Assembly (NCBI RefSeq): GCF_945605565.1
Contig: NZ_OX216966.1
Coordinates: 6,378,001-6,442,000, forward strand
DNA from: Paenibacillus dendritiformis
GTDB lineage: Bacteria > Bacillota > Bacilli > Paenibacillales > Paenibacillaceae
Direction: 5' to 3'
DNA: 64,000 nt
Shown here: in pieces, positions 58,587 through 64,000 of the stretch
Numbering within the stretch: position 1 is the stretch's first letter
How the letters are laid out: the number at the start of each line of letters is the position of its first letter
Notes under the pieces: model-generated
Databases searched by the model: none
What the model was told of the DNA's origin: nothing
The model's input: the letters and a program-made list of their open reading frames with translations, nothing else
Position numbers and translations under genes: made by a program

Positions 58587-59675
58587 CTAGCTTCCGCTCT
58601 TGCCCGCATTCTTGCTCTCGCTGTTGTCGGGGGCCTTGCTTGCATTCTTGCTTGCGGTCTTGTTTGCATTCTTGCTTGCGGTCTTGCTTGCGGTCTTGCT
58701 TGCGGTCTTGTCGCCGCCTTCGGGGTCTGCCGCATCCTTACGCTTCTCCCCGGCAATGGCCGTCACCGCGTCCGCGGAGTTCCGCAGCGATCGCTTAACC
58801 TCGAAGGTACCCAGCTCGGTCGCCTTGCCGTCCTTGTCGATCTTGCCGTATTTGACCGTATCCTGAACCGGGAACGTGTGCTGAAAATAGATCAGCGCCT
58901 CCTCCCCTTCAGGCCGGGTCCCGCTCTCCTCCAGATAGGTGTCCGGATTGGCCGTCGTCCGTCCCTGCCATAAGACCTCTGCCAGGCCGTCCGCATTCAC
59001 GGCGATGTAGCTTTTCACATCCTTCACCGTATAGTAGTAGCGCAAAGCCTCTCCTTCCGGGAATTCAATCTTGACCTCGAAGCCTTCGGCCCGATACGGC
59101 AGCTCCCGATTCGGGAAGACGGAGGGCAGCAGCAAGGCCTCCTTGCGCGCATCCTCCAGCCCTCCCGTGCGCAGCACCTCATCCCGCCGGACCCGTTCCG
59201 GCGTCCGGATAATCGCCGTGCGGTTGCTGTTGTTCCACTCCACCTCGCCGCCCAGCGCCTCGCTCACGAAGCGGAGCGGCACATACGTGTGGCCGTCAAT
59301 GATTTTGACCGGGGCCGCCAGCTCCACTTCTTTGCCATTCACCCAAGCGGCCGTCTTGTCCGCGATCAGCTTCACGGCATTCGTCTTGCCCTTGGAATAG
59401 ACCCATACCGTCTTGGTTGCCGCATCCCATTTGTACGTAATCTCCTGATCGTTCGGGTTGCCGAAGTAACTGTAATCGTCAAAAGCAAACAACGGAACCA
59501 TGATGTAATTGCGCTCCCATCTCCATTCCGTCAGCTGAAATCCATTCATGTACACGTTGGTCGCCTTCCCGCCGGCCGCCGACTTGCTGGCTGCCTCCGC
59601 GTTCCCCGGCCCCGCCAATAATTCGAGTCCCAGCCCGATGACCAGACATAATCCGGCAAGCATCCATTTGCGCAT
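58587..59675 (-). CDS. Secreted stalk-domain protein with Lys/Ser/Asn-rich repeat tail
   Basis: 362 residues from the ATG at 59675 (GAGGAGCAGG upstream). Signal peptide MRKWMLAGLCLVIGLGLELLAG. Copper amine oxidase N-domain-like (stalk) part at about 85-160, with KTVWVYSKGKTNAVKLIADK, INGKEV-like WVNGKEVELAAPV and HTYVPLRFVSEALGGEVEWN. A middle domain of unknown type follows, and a 45-residue tail of TASK/NASK units (58590-58720). The tail is encoded by 12-base repeats and may bind acidic wall polymers such as teichoic acid; this is an inference from charge. Converges with serS. Confidence 0.8.
   Translation of the reverse strand: MRKWMLAGLCLVIGLGLELLAGPGNAEAASKSAAGGKATNVYMNGFQLTEWRWERNYIMVPLFAFDDYSYFGNPNDQEITYKWDAATKTVWVYSKGKTNAVKLIADKTAAWVNGKEVELAAPVKIIDGHTYVPLRFVSEALGGEVEWNNSNRTAIIRTPERVRRDEVLRTGGLEDARKEALLLPSVFPNRELPYRAEGFEVKIEFPEGEALRYYYTVKDVKSYIAVNADGLAEVLWQGRTTANPDTYLEESGTRPEGEEALIYFQHTFPVQDTVKYGKIDKDGKATELGTFEVKRSLRNSADAVTAIAGEKRKDAADPEGGDKTASKTASKTASKNANKTASKNASKAPDNSESKNAGKSGS
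58636..58712 (-). repeat. 12-base coding repeat in the stalk-protein tail
   Basis: Units of CTTGCTTGCGGT and variants (plus strand), encoding T-A-S-K or N-A-S-K repeats. Such tracts change copy number easily. Confidence 0.7.
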
Positions 59676-59847
59676 CGCTTCCTGCTCCTCTCGCATTCGA
59701 TGTAGGTCCTGGTCGTGCTTCTATGTAAGGGATTCGCTATTCATTCGACTGAACCCTTCTTCCAGATGCTGCAATCGGCGAAGAATTGAGGAAAATGTCG
59801 AGGATCAGGGGGAGTGGCGCGCCGGACCGCGAAAAAAACTGCAAAAC

Positions 59848-60016
59848 TCAGGCTGTTGAGAAAGTCCAAGGGATCTTGTGGCACTTCATTTTTTATGTGG
59901 TGGATCTCGTCTCTCAGTAGAAAAAATCAATTTAAAACGCTATGGGTGCCGAGTTTTGAGTAGGAAAATGGATAATCTCCCCCCTTCGTAAAAACAGGGG
60001 TTTTCCAACAGCCTGA
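59848..60016. mobile_element. MITE-like element, complete copy (169 bp)
   Basis: Terminal inverted repeats TCAGGCTGTTGAGAAA at the left and TTTTCCAACAGCCTGA at the right, flanked by AAAC on both sides, a likely 4-base target duplication. Removing it restores the block motif CAAAACTGCACC. It has no coding capacity. Confidence 0.65.
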
Positions 60017-60382
60017 AAACTGCACCATTTCCCTAGACACGTCTATCCGGTAGGCGAAATCCGCAAAACTGCACGATTTCTCCAGACACGCCTGTTCGGT
60101 AAGCGAAATCCTGCGTAAATACAGCAATTCGATATGGACGACTTTACCAGAATGGGAATCCTGCAAAACTGCAGGAATTTCACCCGTTTCACTCCGACTT
60201 GAAGGAAAAGGGCCTAAAATGATGCAGATTTGCAGCAATTCCTTGGGATGTGGACTCATTGAGCCGAAATTCCTGTCAAATAGCAGCAATTCCCTCCACA
60301 CGTTCAAGTCCCAGGAGGCAATGATGACTCCTGAAGGCGATGATGCCCCCAGGATCCGACGCGTTCTCTTGGCTCCGTAAAA

Positions 60383-60539
60383 TAAGGCCATTGAGAAGTC
60401 TATAGGAACATTTCCCCACTTCATTTTTTATAGAGTAGAGCTCGTCTCTCCGTAGAAAAAATTCTGAGTGCCAAGTTTTGATTGTATAAAGGGACATCTC
60501 CACCCCATGATAGAAAACAGGGGTTTTCCAACAGCCTGA
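60383..60539. mobile_element. MITE-like element, second copy with decayed left end (157 bp)
   Basis: Right terminal repeat TTTTCCAACAGCCTGA is intact; the left reads TAAGGCCATTGAGAA. The internal sequence (CACTTCATTTTTTATA; GTCTCTCCGTAGAAAAAAT; GAGTGCCAAGTTTTGA) matches the copy at 59848 and the fragment at 11894. Confidence 0.6.
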
Positions 60540-60764
60540 AAATTGCATTATTTCTTCGACCGGTCTTGGCGTAGAGAGGGAATCCTGCAAATCTGCATCA
60601 ATTTTCGGAAGATAACGGCTTTCCTTGGAATATATTGGGGAAATGATGTAGTTGTGCAGGAATTCTATTGAATTTACGTTGTAACCCGATAAAATCCTGC
60701 ACTTTTGCAGCTTTGCCCCTTGTCATTACGATAAAGAAGCTTCGTGCACGATCTTTAATAGCTA

Positions 60765-61397
60765 TTATACTATTCCTTTGATAGCTACGATAAACTCATA
60801 TAAAAAATAGCCCGCAAAACCAAATAAAATAAATCCTGCAATAATGGATACCCTTTTGATCATCGTTCTGCTCATGGCTTTCCTCGTTACCGCAACGATG
60901 GCCAGCAGACCAACATCATGGACGAGGATGCCGGCTAAAATCCCTGCCCCGACGATTAAAAATTTGGCAGGTTGTGTCATATCATACGAATCCGAAAGTA
61001 CCGCTCCAAATACGGAGATCCAAAACACGAGATTCCCCGGCGACACGGCTACAAGCAGCCCATTGCGATAGGAGCTGAAAAATGATTTGTTCGGTTTATC
61101 GCCAGCTAACGCAATATCTTGATCCGAGTTTTTGATAGAATCATAGCCTAAAAACGCCAAGAACCCTGCCCCGATAATCCACATTGGGATCTGAATGTAA
61201 GGGATAGCAAGTATGGAAGCCAGGCCCATATATAACGCAATAATTAATAGGAGATCGATGGTCATTCCGCCTAATCCTACAGCCCAACCATGCATAAAAC
61301 CCTTTTTCAGACCTTGCTTCGTCATTTCAACGGTCATTGCACCGACTGGCATTGCAACGGCAAGCCCCGCTAGCAGATACGTGAAAAATAGATTCAA
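60765..61397 (-). CDS. LysE-family amino acid exporter
   Basis: 210 residues from a TTG at 61397 (GAAAGAAGTG upstream). Six membrane helices of the LysE/RhtB type with FTYLLAGLAVAMPVGAMTVEMTKQGLKKGFMHGWAVGLGGMTID, cut for length, where the MPVGAMTV motif corresponds to the conserved PGP region; later LVAVSPGNLVFWISVFGAV carries the second PGN. Such proteins export basic or small neutral amino acids; the substrate is not known. It lies just past repeat block B and is more AT-rich than most neighbours. Confidence 0.85.
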   Translation of the reverse strand: MNLFFTYLLAGLAVAMPVGAMTVEMTKQGLKKGFMHGWAVGLGGMTIDLLLIIALYMGLASILAIPYIQIPMWIIGAGFLAFLGYDSIKNSDQDIALAGDKPNKSFFSSYRNGLLVAVSPGNLVFWISVFGAVLSDSYDMTQPAKFLIVGAGILAGILVHDVGLLAIVAVTRKAMSRTMIKRVSIIAGFILFGFAGYFLYEFIVAIKGIV

Positions 61398-61551
61398 CCA
61401 AATACACTTCTTTCATATTATGATGTCGTTATCAGTCCATATACACTTTACTATAAGAATACGTAAAGATAAATAATTATGCAAAAAGAAGCGTGAAAAT
61501 TCAATGTTTGAACCAAACGTACCGCCTTCCGCATCCGACATGGCGAATTAC

Positions 61552-61582
61552 ACAAAAGCAGGCCGGAACTTCTCCGGCCTGC
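61552..61582 (-). terminator. Terminator of the GH85 gene
   Basis: GCAGGCCGG-AACTTCT-CCGGCCTGC (9-bp stem), with four T on the minus strand, 30 bases after the stop. Confidence 0.75.
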
Positions 61583-61612
61583 CTTACTTTCCCCATATTA
61601 ACCTCGTACTTC

Positions 61613-64000
61613 TTACTCCGCCGCGGGCTTGTTCTTCAAGCCGAGCACTTCAAAGCCGTAGATGCGCGCAGCCGTGTCTCCGCCCTGTGTCGGCTTCTGC
61701 ACGAGCAGCCGGACGTAGCGAGCCTCGGTCTTCGCAATCGCATGCTTACTCGTCGCCTTGTCGTTGTCAGTCACGGTAACCGCATCGCTCCAGCTCTCCC
61801 CGTCCATGCTCAGCTGAATCTTGAATTCGCGCGTATTGAAGGCAGGAGACTCACCGCCTGCTTCGGCATGGTGAACGACGAACTGGGTAATCTCATGCGC
61901 CTGCCCCAGATCCACCGACAGCCAATGCTCGCCGCTGCCGACAGCGCACCACTTCGTGCTCATCTCTCCATCGACGGCGAATTGCGGCGCTTCGCTGTCA
62001 TTGACGAAGCTGGACGCCTCCGTCTTCGCTCCGATCGCCAGATCCTCCGAGCGGAATGCCGCCTCTTTGGATACCGTAATCAGCTTAGATTTCGTCATTA
62101 CGTCTTCACCGGCCGCGTTCTTGGCCTTCAGCGTAATCTCATACGTTCCTTCCTCCGCATAGCTCACCTTCGGATGGCGCTCCGTGCTGGAAGCAGGTGT
62201 GCCGCCCGGGAAGCTCCATTCCCATTCCGCCGTAACCTCGGACGATTTGTCCGTCAGCTGCACGGCTTCCCCCGGCGCCACGAAGGTCTTGTCGGCTTCG
62301 AAGTCCGCCTTCGGCGCCGGATAGGCCGGCCATTCGAACGATTGCGTCGCCGCGCGGCCTTGCTCATAGTGACGATTCACCGGCACGACCGCCAGCTTCG
62401 TCTCCTGCTCCATGCCGCTGCGCTTCATCTCGGACACATAGTAATAGTTGTTGCCTGTCGCCCCGGCGAACTCGCGGGAGCCGTCCGGCAGGACGCGGTA
62501 TACTTCGTAGAGCATCGCATCGTCGCCGAGCGGGGTCCAGGTCAAGCGCGCATCGGCATAGATGCCGTCGCGGATATCGTTCTCAATGAGCTTCAGATCA
62601 GAGACTTGCCCGACTTCCGCCGCTTTGTCGTTCCGATTGCCAATCTCCAGCCGGCCGATATTGACCTCGTACAGATTGTCCCTTTCCTTGCCTTCCACTT
62701 GAACCGAGACGCCGGCGATCTTCTGGCCCGCATATGGGCTCAAGTCGTAGACGGCACGCGTCCAATCGCCATGAACCCCAGCTTTTTCGGTGGAAGCCGG
62801 CTTCACGATCTTGTACTCGTCCGGAGCCCCCTCCAAGGCTACGCCAATGTTAATGTCCGCCGCTTCGCTGTCATTGGATTGATAGATGAGCGACATTTGC
62901 AAGGCGGACGTCGCCGCGATGTCGGTCTTGAACAGCTTCACGTTCGTTGAAGCCCCCGGCGCGACCGTCCCGAGCAGTCTCAGCGAGCTTCCGCCATAGA
63001 AGGAAGTGGCGAAATCGAAGCTAGGCTTCAGCTTCTGACCCTGCTCGTCCACCATCCAGCGCCAGGTCGGCAAAATATCCTGAAGGCTCCGGTTGAACCA
63101 CTCACGATCGCGCACCTTTTTCCCGTTCACACTGAATTGCTTCCCGTTCCCCGTATTGAAATGCGTAATAAAGTCCGCCTTCGTAATGACCGTCTTGTCT
63201 ACAATATCATGGGCGATGCCGCGCCATGCGTTGCCTTGCGCCTTCGTATTCGACGGGTCCTTATTCTCCCCGACCCAAAGCTTCTGCTCCTTCTCCATGA
63301 AATCCTGGTTCGTCTTCGTCGTGTTGAATGCCCAGTCCGGACGATACAGGCCCAGCGAGGTTACGGCCGTGCCGTCTTCCGGGAACAATACCGGGAAGTT
63401 GTATTTGCCCTGGTACCCCCCGCCGCCTTCCAGATCCATGCCCGCATACAGCTCATACGGATCGCGCTTCAAGCTGTCGGCCAGCTTGGGCGAGTTCTGG
63501 AACGGCGTGACGTAATCATATTGGCCTTCTTTTTTGAACTGCCAGCGGAAGTCGATGAACATCTGATCCGCCACCCGCTCTTCCCCGTCCTGGAAGAACA
63601 TGCTGTTCTTGTCCGTCAAGGCGCCTTGCCATTTGACCGGCCCTTCCTTAATCATCGAATCGTACCAGATGATTTCCATATGGGACGGCTTCTTTTTTTG
63701 CATATATTTCACAAACTGCTGCATAAGCTGCGCATCTTCCGGTGTCGCCCCCTGCGTCTCCTGGTTGATGAACCACCCGTCGAAGCCGTAATACGACGCG
63801 ACTTCAATCAGCTTGTCCGCGACCGGGAACGATCCGTCCTCCTTCTGCTGCACCAGATCGCGCAGCCATTCGATCTTGCCGCCATGTTCCGTCTGCGGCA
63901 GGAAAACGGTTCCATATACCGGGACGCCGTTCTTATGCCCTGCATCGATGACATCCGCGCTTGGAGGCACAATCAGCCCTTCCCCTGCGGAACCGCCCCA
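61613..64000 (-). CDS. GH85 endo-beta-N-acetylglucosaminidase, N-terminal part outside the window
   Basis: The frame is open to the right edge, so the signal peptide and barrel start are missing; 796 codons are present. GH85 TIM barrel with VPVYGTVFLPQTEHGG, YGFDGWFINQETQG (Asn and Glu of the active site) and HMEIIWYDSMIKEGPVKWQ. A galactose-binding-like and a fibronectin-like part follow, then a PKD domain at about residues 565-650 of the visible part (FEADKTFVAPGEAVQLTDKSS) and a C-terminal F5/8-type (CBM32) module (SVDLGQAHEITQFVVHHAE ... RYVRLLVQ). It cuts between the two GlcNAc residues of N-glycans, outside the cell. Single gene with a terminator. Confidence 0.9.
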   Translation of the reverse strand, partial: WGGSAGEGLIVPPSADVIDAGHKNGVPVYGTVFLPQTEHGGKIEWLRDLVQQKEDGSFPVADKLIEVASYYGFDGWFINQETQGATPEDAQLMQQFVKYMQKKKPSHMEIIWYDSMIKEGPVKWQGALTDKNSMFFQDGEERVADQMFIDFRWQFKKEGQYDYVTPFQNSPKLADSLKRDPYELYAGMDLEGGGGYQGKYNFPVLFPEDGTAVTSLGLYRPDWAFNTTKTNQDFMEKEQKLWVGENKDPSNTKAQGNAWRGIAHDIVDKTVITKADFITHFNTGNGKQFSVNGKKVRDREWFNRSLQDILPTWRWMVDEQGQKLKPSFDFATSFYGGSSLRLLGTVAPGASTNVKLFKTDIAATSALQMSLIYQSNDSEAADINIGVALEGAPDEYKIVKPASTEKAGVHGDWTRAVYDLSPYAGQKIAGVSVQVEGKERDNLYEVNIGRLEIGNRNDKAAEVGQVSDLKLIENDIRDGIYADARLTWTPLGDDAMLYEVYRVLPDGSREFAGATGNNYYYVSEMKRSGMEQETKLAVVPVNRHYEQGRAATQSFEWPAYPAPKADFEADKTFVAPGEAVQLTDKSSEVTAEWEWSFPGGTPASSTERHPKVSYAEEGTYEITLKAKNAAGEDVMTKSKLITVSKEAAFRSEDLAIGAKTEASSFVNDSEAPQFAVDGEMSTKWCAVGSGEHWLSVDLGQAHEITQFVVHHAEAGGESPAFNTREFKIQLSMDGESWSDAVTVTDNDKATSKHAIAKTEARYVRLLVQKPTQGGDTAARIYGFEVLGLKNKPAAE

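Larger units (their letters stand above)
59838..60720. repeat. Repeat block B: palindromic motif array with two MITE-like elements
   Basis: Motif copies (type CCTGCA-AAAC-TGCAGG then AATTTC) occur near 60011, 60059, 60109, 60159, 60218, 60271, 60535, 60581, 60643 and 60694, about 46-62 bases apart, except where a MITE-like element splits the array. The block is paralogous to block A at 9.8-12 kb in order and sequence, but without the IS110 element. No gene in it is credible. Confidence 0.75.

Noticed and set aside
59927..60590. Minus-strand frames of 165 and 104 codons in repeat block B
   Set aside because: They run through MITE ends and motif copies and have no ribosome binding site.
60011..60720. 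Possible CRISPR array in repeat block B
   Set aside because: Repeats vary strongly in sequence and spacing, linkers are shared with block A instead of being unique spacers, and no cas gene is near.

Overview
The window looks like a chromosomal segment of a Paenibacillus-type Firmicute. The evidence is a moderately GC-rich genome, strong Gram-positive ribosome binding sites (AAGGAGG type), a lysine riboswitch, a T-box leader, LexA boxes of the Bacillus type, OhrR, GlnK/GlnL and YkyA/TraX-like genes, and intergenic repeat blocks of a kind I associate with Paenibacillus. No rRNA or tRNA gene and no CRISPR array was seen.

Left part (1-9.7 kb): the edge of a phage-tail or tailocin operon (sheath-like fragment plus neck-like protein, minus strand) faces an ArpU-like late regulator. 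Two LexA-type boxes lie in the shared promoter region. Then come an ABC-F ATPase, a GC-rich RsgA-type GTPase behind a leader peptide with mutually exclusive hairpins, a metallo-beta-lactamase-fold hydrolase, a CvfC-like HEAT-repeat protein and an ABC exporter. From 9.8 to 12 kb lies a block of short palindromic repeats and MITE-like pieces, split by an IS110-family element.

Middle part (12-37 kb): a sialic-acid/amino-sugar operon (nanE, ROK kinase, RpiR regulator); lysP under a lysine riboswitch; cytochrome bd oxidase cydAB; a sugar island (AraC regulator fused to a GH39 glycosidase, a lone PTS IIC, a GH3 glycosidase); a complete glnQHMP glutamine importer followed by its GlnK/GlnL two-component system; and a hexose-phosphate-type sensing set (PhnD-like lipoprotein, histidine kinase, NarL-type regulator) divergent from a UhpT-type antiporter. 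An AT-rich MqsA/Panacea-type antitoxin-like regulator with two palindromic operators follows, without a visible toxin.

Right part (37-64 kb): a transglutaminase-like protein, an alpha/beta hydrolase, a FlxA-like protein behind a flagellar-sigma promoter, a KDPG aldolase plus ROK kinase, a YkyA lipoprotein, a polysaccharide deacetylase, a 2-hydroxyacid dehydrogenase, topoisomerase III, an atypical SDR and a TraX-like membrane protein. Next is a notable cluster that joins a Tat translocase (tatA, tatC) to a gluconate-2-dehydrogenase-type membrane redox complex (GMC flavoprotein, Tat-signalled small subunit, nearby lipoprotein cytochrome c). It is followed by a glutathione peroxidase-ohrR operon with a 24-bp palindromic operator, a T-box-controlled divergent seryl-tRNA synthetase, a stalk-domain secreted protein, a second copy of the repeat block, a LysE-type exporter and a GH85 endoglycosidase running off the right edge.

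The most unusual features are the two paralogous repeat blocks, one invaded by an IS110 element whose left end carries a candidate bridge-RNA target loop; the leader peptide and switch upstream of the RsgA paralogue; the orphan Panacea regulator with twin operators; and the Tat/redox cluster.
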